NCBI RefSeq assembly: GCF_022662335.1
Contig: NZ_JAKNQJ010000001.1
Coordinates: 682,001-746,000 of the forward strand
DNA: 64,000 nt
Direction of reading: 5' to 3'
From: Sphingomonas sp. CROZ-RG-20F-R02-07
GTDB taxonomy: Bacteria; Pseudomonadota; Alphaproteobacteria; Sphingomonadales; Sphingomonadaceae
This document shows positions 1-9,917 of the stretch, one piece after another. Position numbers and translations under genes: made by a program. Below the pieces are notes generated by a model, which worked only from the letters and a program-made list of their open reading frames with translations, made no database searches and was not told the DNA's origin. Position 1 is the stretch's first letter, and each line of letters opens with the position of its first letter.

Positions 1-247
1 ATTCCTCGCGAGTCACCTTGCCGTCGCGATCCTTGTCATACCGGTCGAACCGCTTCTGCTCGCGGGTGCGCTCGGTCGCCTCGGGCGCGCGATCGGGCAG
101 CGGATCGTTCGCGCCGGCACCGGCTTGCGGCGACGACGCCGCGAGCGCCGGCAACACCGCGCCCGGCCGCGCATCGCCGCGAAAGAACAGCAGCCCGGCG
201 CCCGCCAGCGCCAACGCCGCCACCGCGCCGATCAGGTAACGCCACAT
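1..247 (-). CDS. EF-hand protein, C-terminus cut by window edge
   Basis: The start ATG is at 247 and the reading frame runs off the left edge, leaving about 82 codons. The N-terminus (MWRYLIGAVAALALAGAG) is a hydrophobic signal or anchor segment followed by an Ala/Pro-rich linker. At about residues 70-80 comes DKDRDGKVTREE, a canonical EF-hand calcium loop with Asp at positions 1, 3 and 5 and Glu at 12. A periplasmic or membrane-anchored calcium-binding protein is likely. The rest of the protein is outside the window, so further domains are unknown. Confidence 0.75.
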   Translation of the reverse strand, partial: MWRYLIGAVAALALAGAGLLFFRGDARPGAVLPALAASSPQAGAGANDPLPDRAPEATERTREQKRFDRYDKDRDGKVTREE

Positions 248-322
248 CGCCCCACTCCCCGCCTGCCCTCGCGCGACAGGCTAACGCGCCACATGGAGGC
301 GGCAACCGCGAAAGGGTCGATT

Positions 323-997
323 TCAAGTCCCATTCCAGCGATGCCGCAACAGGCGCAGCACGCGGCGTGGACCAGCCTTGGGCGGGGGCTCAGCCATCAG
401 GTCGAAACGGGCGAGCAGCGCCAATCCGCCGAGCGCTCGCGTCGACTGCGCCCAGCGCTGCCGGAACGCGACGTCGATCCGCTCGCCGGCCATCGCCTTC
501 GCGCGCGCGCCCTCTTCCGGGTCGCGCAGATGGATGGCGAGGTCAGCCAGCGCCCAACCCTCGCCCGCCGATCGCGGCTGCGCCGCGTCCGCACCGCAGA
601 TACGGGCTGCCGCCGCGAAGAGCGTGCCGCCCCGCGCGGCGCCATAGGCCGACAGCGCTTCGGCATCGAGCGGTTCGCCGTCGATCAGCAGCTCCCAGCC
701 GTCGATCATCTCCGCGAGCATCCGCCCCGAGACACCGCCTGGCAGGAGGGCGGCATGCAGCGCGCTGAGGACGGGTTCGGCCGGCGGCGTGGTCGAATCC
801 AGCGCTATCAGCGCCTCGTACCACCAGGTGAGCCGCATCTGCCCGACCATCGGATCTCGCGCGGCCCGCACGATCGCGGCCAGCCGGTCGTCCAGCGCGA
901 ACAGCGCCTCCAGCGCGCCCCGCACCCCGGCCGCCGCATAGGAGAGAGCGAGGGCGCGCTCGGCCTGAGCCGCCCCCTCCCCCATGGCGGCGTTCAC
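323..997 (-). CDS. squalene/phytoene synthase-like protein (pseudo-prenyltransferase type)
   Basis: A protein of about 224 residues of the squalene/phytoene synthase fold. The segment [12 protein letters not shown] is the signature of the branch that includes the mitochondrial complex I assembly factor NDUFAF6. The two Asp-rich DxxxD motifs needed for prenyl diphosphate chemistry are not apparent, so an assembly or scaffold role is more likely than carotenoid synthesis. I chose the GTG start at 997 because it overlaps the pdhB stop by four bases (GTGA), the usual sign of translational coupling; ATG at 1009 or 985 are alternatives. It is the last gene of the pdhA-pdhB unit in this window. Confidence 0.7.
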   Translation of the reverse strand: MNAAMGEGAAQAERALALSYAAAGVRGALEALFALDDRLAAIVRAARDPMVGQMRLTWWYEALIALDSTTPPAEPVLSALHAALLPGGVSGRMLAEMIDGWELLIDGEPLDAEALSAYGAARGGTLFAAAARICGADAAQPRSAGEGWALADLAIHLRDPEEGARAKAMAGERIDVAFRQRWAQSTRALGGLALLARFDLMAEPPPKAGPRRVLRLLRHRWNGT

Positions 998-2415
998 TTG
1001 CGGTAGCACACCGCCTTCACCGCCTCGGTCACCTTTGCCGCGGTGACGAGCGCCAGCTTTTCGAGATTGGCCGCATAGGGCAGCGGCACGTCCTCGTCGG
1101 TCACGCGCATCACCGGGGCGTCGAGGTCGTCGAACCCCTCCTCCATGGCGATGCTGATGATCTCGGACGAAATCGAGCAGGTCGGCCAGCCCTCTTCGAC
1201 GACAACCATCCGATTGGTCTTCTTCAGGCTCTCGAGCACCGCCGCCTTGTCGAGCGGACGCAGCGTGCGCAGGTCGATCACCTCGGCATCGATCCCCTCG
1301 CCCGCCAGCGTCTCGGCGGCTTCGAGCGCGAGCCCGACACCGATCGAATAGCTGACGATCGTCACGTCCTTGCCCGCGCGCATGATCCGCGCCTTGCCGA
1401 TCGGCAGGACATGGTCGTCGAGCTTGGGCACCTCGAAGGTGCGGCCATAGAGCAGCTCGTTTTCAAGGAACACGACCGGATCCTCGGTGCGGATCGCCGC
1501 CTTCAACAGGCCCTTCGCATCGGCGGCATCATAGGGCGCGATCACGATCAGGCCGGGCACGCTCGCATACCAGGGCGCATAATTCTGCGAATGCTGCGCG
1601 CCGACGCGGCTGGCGGCACCGTTGGGCCCGCGGAACACAATCGGGCAGCGCATCTGCCCGCCCGACATATAGTTCGTCTTGGCGGCCGAATTGACGATGT
1701 GGTCGATCGCCTGCATCGCGAAGTTGAACGTCATGAACTCGACGATCGGGCGAAGCCCCCCCATCGCCGCGCCCGTGCCGACGCCCGCAAAGCCATATTC
1801 GGTGATCGGCGTATCGATCACGCGGCGCTCGCCGAATTCGTCCAGCAGGCCCTGCGTCACCTTGTACGCGCCCTGATATTGCGCGACTTCCTCGCCGATC
1901 ACGAACACGCGATCGTCGCGGCGCATCTCCTCGGCCATCGCATCGCGCAGCGCCTCGCGCAGCGTGATCTTCACCATCTCGGTGCCCGCCGGGATCGCCG
2001 GATCGCTCACATCGGCATCGTGCCGCGCGGCGTCGAACATCTGGCGCGCGCCGGTTTCCACCTTGTGCGGCGTGTTGCTCTCGGGTGCGGTGGGCGCCGC
2101 ATCGGCGGGCTGCTCTTCCTTGGGGCTCGCGTTCGCGGCGTCGCCGGCGCGCTCGCCGGTGCCGGCCGATTCGTCGTCGCCGGCCAGCTCCATGATGACA
2201 GTGCCGACCTTCACATTGTCGGTGCCCTCGGCGACGAGGATCCGCGCGACGGTGCCTTCATCAACCGCCTCGAACTCCATAGTCGCCTTGTCCGTCTCGA
2301 TCTCGGCCATGATGTCGCCGGACTTGACGGTGTCGCCCTCCTTCACCAGCCATTTGGCGAGCGTGCCCTCCTCCATCGTGGGAGAAAGCGCGGGCATCTT
2401 GATCGCGATCGCCAT
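994..2415 (-). CDS. pdhB: pyruvate dehydrogenase E1 component subunit beta
   Basis: The product of 473 residues has an N-terminal lipoyl domain (residues 1-80, lipoyl Lys about 43 in [10 protein letters not shown]), an Ala/Pro/Glu-rich linker, and from about residue 145 the transketolase-type E1 beta domain. An E1 beta with its own lipoyl domain is characteristic of alphaproteobacteria. With PdhA it carries out the thiamine-diphosphate-dependent decarboxylation of pyruvate in the pyruvate dehydrogenase complex. The start codon at 2415 overlaps the pdhA stop by one base (TGATG), so the subunits are probably translated together. The open frame continues upstream to 2898, but that part is a shadow of pdhA. 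Confidence 0.96.
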   Translation of the reverse strand: MAIAIKMPALSPTMEEGTLAKWLVKEGDTVKSGDIMAEIETDKATMEFEAVDEGTVARILVAEGTDNVKVGTVIMELAGDDESAGTGERAGDAANASPKEEQPADAAPTAPESNTPHKVETGARQMFDAARHDADVSDPAIPAGTEMVKITLREALRDAMAEEMRRDDRVFVIGEEVAQYQGAYKVTQGLLDEFGERRVIDTPITEYGFAGVGTGAAMGGLRPIVEFMTFNFAMQAIDHIVNSAAKTNYMSGGQMRCPIVFRGPNGAASRVGAQHSQNYAPWYASVPGLIVIAPYDAADAKGLLKAAIRTEDPVVFLENELLYGRTFEVPKLDDHVLPIGKARIMRAGKDVTIVSYSIGVGLALEAAETLAGEGIDAEVIDLRTLRPLDKAAVLESLKKTNRMVVVEEGWPTCSISSEIISIAMEEGFDDLDAPVMRVTDEDVPLPYAANLEKLALVTAAKVTEAVKAVCYRK

Positions 2416-3461
2416 CAGTAACGCTCCACCAGCACGTCGGTATAGAGTTCGGCATGCTCGGGTTCGGGCGTGCTTTCGGCGAAATCGGCGGCTTCGTTCA
2501 CGGTCTTGCGGATCTCCTGTTCGAGCGTCTTCAGCTCGGCCTCGGTCACGCCCTGTTCGTCGAGCAGCTTCTTGACGTGCTCGATCGGGTCGGACTTGTC
2601 GCGCACCGCCTGCACCTCTTCGCGGCTGCGATATTTGGCGGGGTCGCTCATCGAATGGCCGCGGTAGCGATAGGTCTTCATTTCGAGGATGATCGGTCCC
2701 TTGCCCGCGCGCACCCAGGCGAGCGCCTCTTCGGCCGCGCCGCGGCACGCCAGCACGTCCATCCCGTCGACCTGGATGCCGGGAATGCGGAAGCTTTCGC
2801 CGCGGCGATAGAGCTGGTCCTCGGCCGACGCGCGGTTGACGCTGGTGCCCATGGCATATTGGTTGTTCTCGATCACATAGATGATCGGCAGCTTCCACAG
2901 CTCGGCCATGTTGAAGCTCTCATAGACCTGGCCCTGGTTGGCCGCGCCGTCGCCGAAATAGGCGAGGCAGACGCCGCCATCGTCGCTGTACTTGTGCTTG
3001 AACGCGAGGCCGGTGCCGAGCGACACCTGCGCACCGACGATGCCGTGGCCGCCGTAGAAGCGCTTTTCGGTCGAGAACATGTGCATCGACCCGCCCTTGC
3101 CCTTGGATATGCCTGCGGCACGCCCCGTCAGCTCGGCCATGATGACCTTGGGATCGATGCCGTAAGCGAGCATGTGGCCATGATCGCGGTAACCGGTGAT
3201 GACCGAGTCCTTGTCGCCGTCGAGCGCCGACTGCAGCCCCACCGCGACCGCTTCCTGCCCGATATAAAGATGGCAGAAACCGCCGATGAAGCCGAGGCCG
3301 TACAACTGACCCGCCTTTTCCTCGAACCGGCGGATCAGCAGCATCTCCTTGTAGAACTGAAGAAGCTCGTCCCTGGTCGCCGCATAGGGCGCAGGGTCCG
3401 CGGGGCGTTCGCGGTTGGGAATGGGCGGCTCGCTGAGCGCGCGGACGGGGGCTTTGGCCAC
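2415..3461 (-). CDS. pdhA: pyruvate dehydrogenase E1 component subunit alpha
   Basis: The product of 348 residues matches the E1 alpha family along its whole length. The thiamine-diphosphate motif starts with GDGAANQG near residue 170 and ends with ENN about 30 residues later. The phosphorylation-loop region with YRGHSMSDP, typical of E1 alpha, is near residue 270. It forms the alpha2beta2 E1 enzyme with the PdhB encoded next, feeding acetyl-CoA to the TCA cycle. It is the first gene of the leftward unit pdhA-pdhB-squalene-synthase-like. The divergent MFS gene starts about 140 bp away, so the promoter should lie in 3462-3603. Confidence 0.96.
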   Translation of the reverse strand: MAKAPVRALSEPPIPNRERPADPAPYAATRDELLQFYKEMLLIRRFEEKAGQLYGLGFIGGFCHLYIGQEAVAVGLQSALDGDKDSVITGYRDHGHMLAYGIDPKVIMAELTGRAAGISKGKGGSMHMFSTEKRFYGGHGIVGAQVSLGTGLAFKHKYSDDGGVCLAYFGDGAANQGQVYESFNMAELWKLPIIYVIENNQYAMGTSVNRASAEDQLYRRGESFRIPGIQVDGMDVLACRGAAEEALAWVRAGKGPIILEMKTYRYRGHSMSDPAKYRSREEVQAVRDKSDPIEHVKKLLDEQGVTEAELKTLEQEIRKTVNEAADFAESTPEPEHAELYTDVLVERY

Positions 3462-3603
3462 GTTGGGGAAACCTCGGTTCCGGGGAGGACGAATGAGCGC
3501 CTATAGGCGCGGATGACGCCCCGTATCAATTGCCCGCTTTCGCGAGAGCCCAGCGCACGAGCGGTTGCCCTTTCTACGGGGAGCGGCCAAAGCGCGCCGG
3601 ACG
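3462..3603. other. divergent promoter region pdhA / MFS gene
   Basis: These 142 bases separate two divergent transcription units and must hold promoters for both, but I see no clear consensus elements. Confidence 0.4.
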
Positions 3604-4902
3604 ATGGACATGATCGCAACGCCCGCCCGGCCCATCCACCCGTTTCGGCTCGCGAACTTCCGCGCCTACTGGCTGTCGCGCTTCACCGGCACGATCGCGC
3701 TGAGTTCCATGTCGATCGTGATCGGCTGGCAGGTGTACAACATCGCGCGCGAGACGATGCCGATCAAGGAAGCCGCGTTCCTGCTCGGCATGATCGGCTT
3801 CGCCCAGTTCGTCCCGCTGTTCCTCCTGACGCCGATCGTCGGGCTGGTGGCCGATACGGTGGATCGCCGCTGGATCGTGCGCGCCACCACCTTGCTGTTG
3901 CTGGCGACGGCGGGAACTCTTGGCCTGCTGACGCTCTCCGGCAGCCTGTCGCTGGTCGCGCTGTTCGGGGCAGCGGTGGCGTTCGGGATCGCGCGGGCGT
4001 TTTCGGGGCCGGCCTATTCGGCGCTCGCCCCCAATCTCGTGCCGCGCGAGAGCCTGCCGACCGCGATCGCGGTCAGCTCCATCGCATGGCAGGTGGGCAC
4101 GATCGCCGGGCCGAGCGTCGGCGGCATCCTCTACGCGATCCACCCCGATGTGGCGTACGGCACGGCGACCCTGCTCTTCGCGGTCGCGCTGCTGATGATC
4201 TTTCTGATCGGCCCCGTGCCGCAGCCGCCGGTCGAGAAGGATCACCGTCCGCTCGCCCGGATCGTCGAGGGCTTCGCCTATGTCCGCCACAACCGGCTGG
4301 TGCTGGCGACGATCACGCTCGATCTCTTCGCGGTGCTGCTGGCCGGATCGAGTGCGCTGCTGCCGGTGTTCGCGCGCGACATCCTGCACGTCGGCTCGCG
4401 CGGGCTTGGCATCCTGGCCGCCGGCATGGGGATCGGCGCGGCGACGACGGCGATCTGGTTCTCGGTGCGGCCAATGACGGTCGATGTCGGCCGCAAGATG
4501 CTGGCCGCGGTGATCGTGTTCGGCGCGGCCATCCTCACCTTCGGTCTGTCGCGCTCGTTCGGGCTGAGCCTTGCCGCGCTGATCGTGGCGGGCTGTGCGG
4601 ACATGGTGTCGGTCTATGTCCGCCAGTCGCTGATCCAGCTTCACACCCCCGACGCGATGCGCGGGCGGGTGAGCGCGGTGTCGCAGCTCACCATCTCGGC
4701 GTCGAACGAGCTGGGCGAGGCCGAAAGCGGCCTCCTCGCCAGCCTGCTCGGCCCGGTGGGGGCGGTGGTGTTCGGCGGTGTCGGCGCGATCGTGGTGACG
4801 CTCGCCTGGTCCCGCCTGTTCCCGGAACTGAAGGCGGCGCGGAGCTTTGATCCGCCAGCGGAACCCGAATTTCCTGCCCAGAACGGAGTCTCGGTGCCAT
4901 GA
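3604..4902 (+). CDS. MFS transporter, EntS/MFS_3-like exporter
   Basis: A product of about 432 residues with twelve hydrophobic segments and the MFS loop motif [11 protein letters not shown] after the second helix. Similarity to the EntS-type branch (MFS_3) suggests a drug or small-metabolite exporter; the substrate cannot be read from sequence. ATG 3604 is preferred; an upstream ATG at 3565 would add thirteen polar residues unusual for this family. The 3' end overlaps cysK by four bases (ATGA), so exporter, cysteine synthase and hydrolase probably form one operon. Export of cysteine or a related compound is a possible, unproven link. Confidence 0.85.
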   Translation: MDMIATPARPIHPFRLANFRAYWLSRFTGTIALSSMSIVIGWQVYNIARETMPIKEAAFLLGMIGFAQFVPLFLLTPIVGLVADTVDRRWIVRATTLLLLATAGTLGLLTLSGSLSLVALFGAAVAFGIARAFSGPAYSALAPNLVPRESLPTAIAVSSIAWQVGTIAGPSVGGILYAIHPDVAYGTATLLFAVALLMIFLIGPVPQPPVEKDHRPLARIVEGFAYVRHNRLVLATITLDLFAVLLAGSSALLPVFARDILHVGSRGLGILAAGMGIGAATTAIWFSVRPMTVDVGRKMLAAVIVFGAAILTFGLSRSFGLSLAALIVAGCADMVSVYVRQSLIQLHTPDAMRGRVSAVSQLTISASNELGEAESGLLASLLGPVGAVVFGGVGAIVVTLAWSRLFPELKAARSFDPPAEPEFPAQNGVSVP

Positions 4903-5819
4903 AGGCCAACACCATCCTGGAGACGATCGGCAACACGCCGCACGTCCGCCTGTCCAAGCTGTTCCCGGACTCGGAGGTTTGGATCAAGTCCGAACGCTCC
5001 AATCCCGGTGGATCGATCAAGGACCGGATCGCGCTGGCGATGATCGAGGCGGCGGAAGCCGATGGCCGTTTGAAGCCCGGCGGCACGATCATCGAACCGA
5101 CCAGCGGCAACACCGGGGTGGGCCTCGCCATGGTCGCCGCGGTGAAGGGCTATAAGCTCGTCCTCGTCATGCCCGAAAGCATGAGCATCGAGCGCCGCCG
5201 CCTGATGCTGGCTTATGGCGCACGCTTCGACCTGACTCCGCGCGAAAAGGGCATGAAGGGCGCGATCGAACGCGCGCTTCAGCTGGTGGAGGAAACCCCC
5301 AGGGCCTGGATGCCGCAGCAGTTCGAGAATCCGGCGAACATCGACGTTCACGTCCACACCACGGCGCGGGAAATCCTTGCCGATTTCGCCGATACGCCGA
5401 TCGACGTGCTCATCACGGGCGTCGGCACGGGCGGCCACATCACCGGCGTCGCCGAGACCCTGAAGAAGAGCTGGCCGGGGCTGAAGGTGTTCGCGGTCGA
5501 GCCCGCCGCCTCCCCGGTGATCGCCGGCGGCCAGCCGGGGCCCCACCCGATTCAGGGCATCGGTGCGGGCTTCATCCCGGCCAATCTCCACACCCAGGCG
5601 CTCGACGGCGTGATCGAGGTGGACGCCGCGGTCGCCAAGGACATGGCACGCCGCTCCGCCACCGAGGAAGGCATGCTGGTCGGCATCTCGTCGGGCGCGA
5701 CGCTGGCCGCGATCCTGCAGAAGCTGCCCGACCTGCCCGACGACGTCCGCGTCCTGGGCTTCAACTACGATACCGGGGAGCGGTATCTGTCGGTGCCCGA
5801 CTTCCTGCCCGAAAGTTGA
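4899..5819 (+). CDS. cysK: cysteine synthase A (O-acetylserine sulfhydrylase)
   Basis: The product of 306 residues is a fold-type II PLP enzyme converting O-acetylserine and sulfide to cysteine. The PLP Lys is about residue 41 in NPGGSIKDR, the substrate loop TSGNTG lies near residue 69, and the phosphate-binding GTGGH is near residue 175. Length and motifs fit CysK rather than cystathionine beta-synthase. Its start overlaps the MFS gene (ATGA) and its stop overlaps the next gene (TGATG), so all three are translationally linked. The sulfate-activation genes cysDNC at 60-62.5 kb would supply the sulfide upstream in the same pathway. Confidence 0.95.
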   Translation: MKANTILETIGNTPHVRLSKLFPDSEVWIKSERSNPGGSIKDRIALAMIEAAEADGRLKPGGTIIEPTSGNTGVGLAMVAAVKGYKLVLVMPESMSIERRRLMLAYGARFDLTPREKGMKGAIERALQLVEETPRAWMPQQFENPANIDVHVHTTAREILADFADTPIDVLITGVGTGGHITGVAETLKKSWPGLKVFAVEPAASPVIAGGQPGPHPIQGIGAGFIPANLHTQALDGVIEVDAAVAKDMARRSATEEGMLVGISSGATLAAILQKLPDLPDDVRVLGFNYDTGERYLSVPDFLPES

Positions 5820-7036
5820 TGCGTCGCATCGATGCGGTGCCCGTCGCGATCGCTGCGCTGGCGGTGATCGCGCCGACCATCGTCGTCACCCATCCGCCGG
5901 CGATACCCGATCGCATCGTCCGGCCGGCCGCGCTGCCGAAGCGCCGGATCGTGCCGATGGCCGAGGTGCCGCCGGTCGAGCCGGTGGCGTTCATCGACAT
6001 GTCGCCCGACGAAGCGCGCGCGTATAATGCGGACGTGCCCTTCTCGACCGAGCCGAACCCCGCCGCGCGCCCTTTCCGGATGAGCGGGCCGCCCGAGGCG
6101 CAAGCGCGCGCGACCGACTGCCTCGCGGCGGCGGTGGTCTATGAGGCGGGGGACGATGCGGAGGGCGAGCGCGCGGTGGCACAGGTGGTGCTCAACCGGC
6201 TGCGCCACCCGGCCTTTCCAAAGACCGTGTGCGGCGTGGTGTTCCAGGGGCAGGAGCGCAGCACCGGTTGCCAGTTCACTTTCGCCTGCGATGGCGCGCT
6301 CGATCGCTGGCATCCGTCGGATGCGGCATGGCGCCGGGCGCGCGAGGTGGCGCACGCGGCGCTGGCCGGATCGGTCGACCGGCCGGTGGGCTATGCCACG
6401 CATTACCATACCGATTGGGTGGTGCCCTATTGGCAGTCCAGCCTCGACAAGATCGCGGCGGTCCACACGCATCTGTTCTTTCGCTGGGCCGGCTGGTGGG
6501 GCACGCCGCCCGCGTTCAACCGTCAGGTCAGCAGCGACGAGCCGGTGATCGCGCATCTGGCCGCCCTATCCGAGGCGCACCGCACCGCCACCGAGATCGC
6601 CGGCGCGGACGACCTGCCCGTGAGCGGCGACGGCGAGGCGGTGCTGCCGACCGACTCCGATCCCGACGCCTTCCTGCTGCTGCTGCCGGCTGGCCAGCCC
6701 GCCGATTCGTACAAGGCGATGGCACTGCGCCTGTGCGGCATCCGCGCGCATTGCCAGGTGATGGGCTGGACCGATCCCGCGCTCGTTGCGACCGCGCTGC
6801 CGCTGACGGCGGAACAGGTCTCGACGCTCGCCTTCAGCTATCTCCACGATCGGCCGAGCGGGTATGACAAGGCGCTGTGGAACTGCCAGACGGTGCGCCG
6901 CGCCAACCCCGCCGAATGCATGAAGCGCCAGACGGTGCTGCCGAACGCCGCCGCCACACCGGCTCCGGATCTGGGCGGGGTCCGGCGCAAATCCACGATC
7001 GAGCCTCCGCCGACGAATAGCCAGGCGCCCGAATAG
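5819..7036 (+). CDS. cell wall hydrolase, SleB family
   Basis: A protein of about 405 residues with an N-terminal hydrophobic segment (residues 8-25, probable signal anchor) and a SleB/Hydrolase_2 domain at roughly residues 100-225. The domain shows the family features: ATDCLAAAVVYEAG at its start, GERAVAQVVLNR, and the later CQFTFACDG and THYHTDWVVPYW blocks. Such enzymes act on peptidoglycan in the periplasm. ATG 5819 overlaps the cysK stop. The C-terminal 170 residues are Pro/Ala-rich with four Cys and match no domain I recognise. Confidence 0.85.
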   Translation: MRRIDAVPVAIAALAVIAPTIVVTHPPAIPDRIVRPAALPKRRIVPMAEVPPVEPVAFIDMSPDEARAYNADVPFSTEPNPAARPFRMSGPPEAQARATDCLAAAVVYEAGDDAEGERAVAQVVLNRLRHPAFPKTVCGVVFQGQERSTGCQFTFACDGALDRWHPSDAAWRRAREVAHAALAGSVDRPVGYATHYHTDWVVPYWQSSLDKIAAVHTHLFFRWAGWWGTPPAFNRQVSSDEPVIAHLAALSEAHRTATEIAGADDLPVSGDGEAVLPTDSDPDAFLLLLPAGQPADSYKAMALRLCGIRAHCQVMGWTDPALVATALPLTAEQVSTLAFSYLHDRPSGYDKALWNCQTVRRANPAECMKRQTVLPNAAATPAPDLGGVRRKSTIEPPPTNSQAPE

Positions 7037-7077
7037 ATCGGGATGCCGCTACGTCGATCCTCGAGCGCGATCGGTTC

Positions 7078-7104
7078 GTGCTTCGACAAGCTCAGCCTGA
7101 ACGG
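7078..7104. repeat. REP-like palindromic repeat, single copy (type 1)
   Basis: The core TTCGACAAGCTCAG followed by a GAACGG end lies in the gap after the SleB-type hydrolase gene. The same core occurs as inverted pairs at 42436-42515 and 63785-63869. No inverted partner is visible here. Confidence 0.75.
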
Positions 7105-7124
7105 AGCAAGGCTTCGACCGTCAC

Positions 7125-7152
7125 GGCCCTCGTCCGCCATCGGACGAGGGCC
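7125..7152. terminator. perfect 12-bp hairpin between convergent genes
   Basis: The arms GGCCCTCGTCCG and CGGACGAGGGCC pair perfectly around a four-base loop (CCAT), between the ends of the rightward hydrolase gene and the leftward acyl-CoA dehydrogenase gene. The position fits a bidirectional terminator, but neither side carries a clear T-run, so termination efficiency is uncertain. Confidence 0.5.
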
Positions 7153-7160
7153 GCGAGGCG

Positions 7161-8963
7161 TCAGGCCGCCATGAACATCTCGGGCGGCAGCGCCATCAGT
7201 GCCTCCGCGCCGCCCTCGATCTGGCGGCGCAGCGAACCCGCCTGCGGCATGATCCGCTCCGCGAAATAGCGCGCGGTGACGAGCTTGGCGTCGAGGAACG
7301 CGGCATCGCCCTCGCCCGCCGCCTTCAGCCTGGCCGCCGCCGTCGCCATGCGCAGCCACATCACGCCCACCGCGACGATCCCCATCAGGTGCATGTACGG
7401 CACCGCACCCGCACCCACATTGTCGGGATTCTTCATGCCGTTGGCCATGAACCACATCGTCGCCGCCTGAAGCTGGCCATTGGCCTTTTCCAGTGCCGCG
7501 GCGAAGTCGGCGGTCGCCGGCTCGGCCTTGCCGGCCGCGACGTCGTCCGCCACCACCTTGAAGAACGCCTGCACCGCGCGACCGCCATTCTGTGCCAGCT
7601 TGCGACCGACCAGATCCATCGCCTGCACGCCGTTGGTGCCTTCGTAGATCATCGCGATCCGCGCATCGCGGACATATTGCTCCATGCCCCATTCGGCGAT
7701 GTAGCCATGGCCGCCATAGACCTGCTGCGCGTTGGTCGCGACCTCATAGCCCTTGTCGGTGCCGACGCCCTTGATGACCGGCGTCAGCAGACCGATCAGG
7801 TCGGACGCCATCTGGCGATCCTCCTCGCTCGATGCGGCATGTTCGAGATCGACCTGGAGCGCACCCCACAGGCAAAGCGCGCGCAGCCCCTCCGTCCAGG
7901 CCTTCGCGTCCATCAGCATGCGGCGGATATCGGGATGGACGAACAGCGTGTCGGCCTTTTCGCCCGGCTCCTTGGGGCCGGTGAGCGCGCGACCCTGGCG
8001 GCGGTCCTGCGCATATTGCACCGCATTCTGGTACGCGGTCTCGGCGACGCCCAGGCCCTGCAGCCCGACGCCCAGCCGCGCTGCGTTCATCATGATGAAC
8101 ATCGCGGCGAGGCCCTTCATCTCCTCGCCGACCAGCCAGCCGGTGGCGCCGTCATAGTTCATCACGCAGGTGGAATTGGCGTGAATGCCCATCTTGTGCT
8201 CGATCGAGCCGCACGACACGCCGTTGCGCGCGCCGGGATTGCCGTCGGCATCGACGAGGAACTTGGGCACGACGAAGAGCGAGATGCCCTTCGAACTGTC
8301 CGGCGCGCCCGGCGTCTTGGCGAGGACGAGATGGATGATGTTGCTCGTAAGGTCGTGCTCGCCCGACGAAATGAAGATCTTGGTGCCGGTGATCGCATAG
8401 GAGCCGTCCGCCTGCGGCTCGGCCTTGGTGCGGATCAGGCCCAGATCGGTGCCGCATTGCGGCTCGGTCAGGTTCATCGTGCCGCCCCATTCGCCCGACA
8501 CCATCTTGGGCACGTACATCGCCTGCTGCTCGGGCGTGCCTTTCGCGATCAGCGCGGCGATCGCGCCGTGCGTCAGGCCCGGATACATGGCGAAAGCCAT
8601 GTTGGCCGAGATCATATATTCCTGGAACGCGGTCGAGACGACGTGCGGCATGCCCTGGCCGCCGAGCGCCTCGGGCGCGCTGAGCGTGCCCCAGCCCGAT
8701 TCGATGAACTGCGCATAGGCGGCCTTGAAGCCCTCGGGCGTGGTCACGCTGCCGTCGTCGTGGCGCGTGCAGCCCTGCTGGTCGCCCGACTGGTTGAGCG
8801 GGAACAGCACTTCGGCGACGAAGCGGCCGCCTTCCTCCAGCACCGCATCGACCACGTCGGGCGTGGCGGCGGCGAATCCCTCCAAGTTCGAATGCTGCGC
8901 GAGCCCGACGACATGTTCTAGGATGAAACGCGTGTCGCGGATGGGGGGCGTATATTGGGGCAT
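7161..8963 (-). CDS. acyl-CoA dehydrogenase, DmdC-like long form
   Basis: A product of about 600 residues with N-terminal, middle and FAD-binding C-terminal acyl-CoA dehydrogenase domains, plus an extra C-terminal domain of about 130 residues, as in the DmdC/AcdA long-form family. The flavin signature LTEPQCGTDLG is near residue 160, and QVYGGHGYIAEWGMEQ near 430 is the second family signature. It oxidises an acyl-CoA thioester; the exact substrate (branched, methylthio or fatty acyl) is not determined. ATG 8963 lies four bases after the MerR stop, so regulator and enzyme share a transcript. Confidence 0.9.
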   Translation of the reverse strand: MPQYTPPIRDTRFILEHVVGLAQHSNLEGFAAATPDVVDAVLEEGGRFVAEVLFPLNQSGDQQGCTRHDDGSVTTPEGFKAAYAQFIESGWGTLSAPEALGGQGMPHVVSTAFQEYMISANMAFAMYPGLTHGAIAALIAKGTPEQQAMYVPKMVSGEWGGTMNLTEPQCGTDLGLIRTKAEPQADGSYAITGTKIFISSGEHDLTSNIIHLVLAKTPGAPDSSKGISLFVVPKFLVDADGNPGARNGVSCGSIEHKMGIHANSTCVMNYDGATGWLVGEEMKGLAAMFIMMNAARLGVGLQGLGVAETAYQNAVQYAQDRRQGRALTGPKEPGEKADTLFVHPDIRRMLMDAKAWTEGLRALCLWGALQVDLEHAASSEEDRQMASDLIGLLTPVIKGVGTDKGYEVATNAQQVYGGHGYIAEWGMEQYVRDARIAMIYEGTNGVQAMDLVGRKLAQNGGRAVQAFFKVVADDVAAGKAEPATADFAAALEKANGQLQAATMWFMANGMKNPDNVGAGAVPYMHLMGIVAVGVMWLRMATAAARLKAAGEGDAAFLDAKLVTARYFAERIMPQAGSLRRQIEGGAEALMALPPEMFMAA

Positions 8964-8967
8964 GCGA

Positions 8968-9396
8968 TCAATGTCCTTGGATGTCGTGGCTGCGGCCGGC
9001 TTCGAGCACGGCGATGAACCCGGTGAGTTCGGCGATGGCGGCGTCGATGTCGTGCTTCTGCGATTCGAGCAGCGCAACGCGGTCGCGGCACCGGTCGATC
9101 GCGGCCTGACGCTGCGTCCGGCGACCGTCGCCGAGATCGTAGAGATCGATCATCGCGCGGATGTCGCCGAGCGAGAATCCGACGCGCTTGCCGCGCAGGA
9201 TCCAGGCGAGGCGCGCGCGGTCGCGGTGCGAATAGATCCGCGCGGTGCCGCGCCGCTCGGGCGCGATCAGCCCCTCGTCCTCATAGAAGCGAAGCGCGCG
9301 TGCGGTGATGCCGAATTCCGCCGAGAGATCGGATATGGTGAAATTCGCGCGATCGGGCCGCGGCGGAACGACAGCATGGGCGACAGCGACAGCCAT
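8968..9396 (-). CDS. MerR family transcriptional regulator, LiuR-like
   Basis: A protein of 142 residues with an N-terminal winged helix (ISDLSAEFGITARALRFYEDEGL, residues 20-44) and a C-terminal dimerisation coiled coil from about residue 95. It lacks the Cys cluster of metal-sensing MerR proteins. Proteins of this type (LiuR/PsrA-like MerR) control acyl-CoA and branched-chain amino acid degradation, which agrees with the dehydrogenase gene directly downstream. A near-palindrome at 9417-9432 resembles the LiuR operator and suggests autoregulation. The ATG is only a few bases from the predicted transcription start. Confidence 0.85.
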   Translation of the reverse strand: MAVAVAHAVVPPRPDRANFTISDLSAEFGITARALRFYEDEGLIAPERRGTARIYSHRDRARLAWILRGKRVGFSLGDIRAMIDLYDLGDGRRTQRQAAIDRCRDRVALLESQKHDIDAAIAELTGFIAVLEAGRSHDIQGH

Positions 9397-9403
9397 GAGC
9401 CGC

Positions 9404-9432
9404 TCTCTACCTACCCTTTACGTCAACGTCAA
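9404..9432 (-). promoter_or_regulatory. candidate MerR/LiuR operator and promoter
   Basis: Read leftward, TTGACGTTGACGTAAA (9432-9417) is a near-perfect palindrome of the LiuR operator type. Its first six bases double as a -35 box (TTGACG), followed after 17 bases by TAGAGA (9409-9404) as -10. It overlaps the end of the lipoprotein gene. The LiuR motif match is from memory of the family; promoter function is inferred. Confidence 0.5.
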
Positions 9433-9917
9433 CCGCCGCAAAGCGCGCGACCGGCACCATCGTGCAGCGTCGCCGCCTCGGCGAGCGACGCGCTCACCCG
9501 ATCGACCGCCATCGCCGCGAGCGACGCGCGGCCTCCGCACAGCGCGTCGCATTCGGGCGGAACCTCGGGCGGAAGGACGATCCGTTCGCCATCGAAGGTC
9601 GCACGGATCCGGCAGTCGCCGAAGACCATGTCGAGCCGCGATCCCGAGCGGCGCAGCGTGCCCGATGCGGCGCAACTCTGCCCCTCGCCATAATCGACCA
9701 GCGCACCGACTCGCGTGGCGGTGGCGCCAGAGCCCATCACGCAGAGCCGATCGGTGCCGCGTGCCCAAGACCCCGCGATCGAGCCCGCCGGATCGGCGAC
9801 CAGCCCCGCCGAAACCGCCGCCGCCTCCAGTCGTGCGCCGGGCGAATCGGATGCGGCGGGCGCTGCCGGCTTCGCGCAGCCCGCGAGCAGCAGCCCCAGC
9901 GCCAGCGCACGTCTCAT
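9429..9917 (-). CDS. small lipoprotein of unknown function
   Basis: A protein of 162 residues beginning [17 protein letters not shown]: a lipoprotein signal peptide with a lipobox (LLAGC), lipidated Cys at residue 14. The mature part has paired Cys residues (CVM, CAA, CRI, CDALC) suggesting periplasmic disulfides. I do not recognise the domain. ATG 9917 overlaps the hisI stop (ATGA), so it is translationally coupled to hisI; no functional link to histidine synthesis is obvious. Confidence 0.75.
   Translation of the reverse strand: MRRALALGLLLAGCAKPAAPAASDSPGARLEAAAVSAGLVADPAGSIAGSWARGTDRLCVMGSGATATRVGALVDYGEGQSCAASGTLRRSGSRLDMVFGDCRIRATFDGERIVLPPEVPPECDALCGGRASLAAMAVDRVSASLAEAATLHDGAGRALCGG

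Noticed and set aside
2416..2898. Upstream extension of the pdhB frame
   Set aside because: It lies entirely within pdhA in another frame; the lipoyl domain begins exactly at 2415.
7125..7152. Strong hairpin as a riboswitch or RNA gene
   Set aside because: A simple perfect stem between convergent gene ends is more readily a terminator or transcription block.
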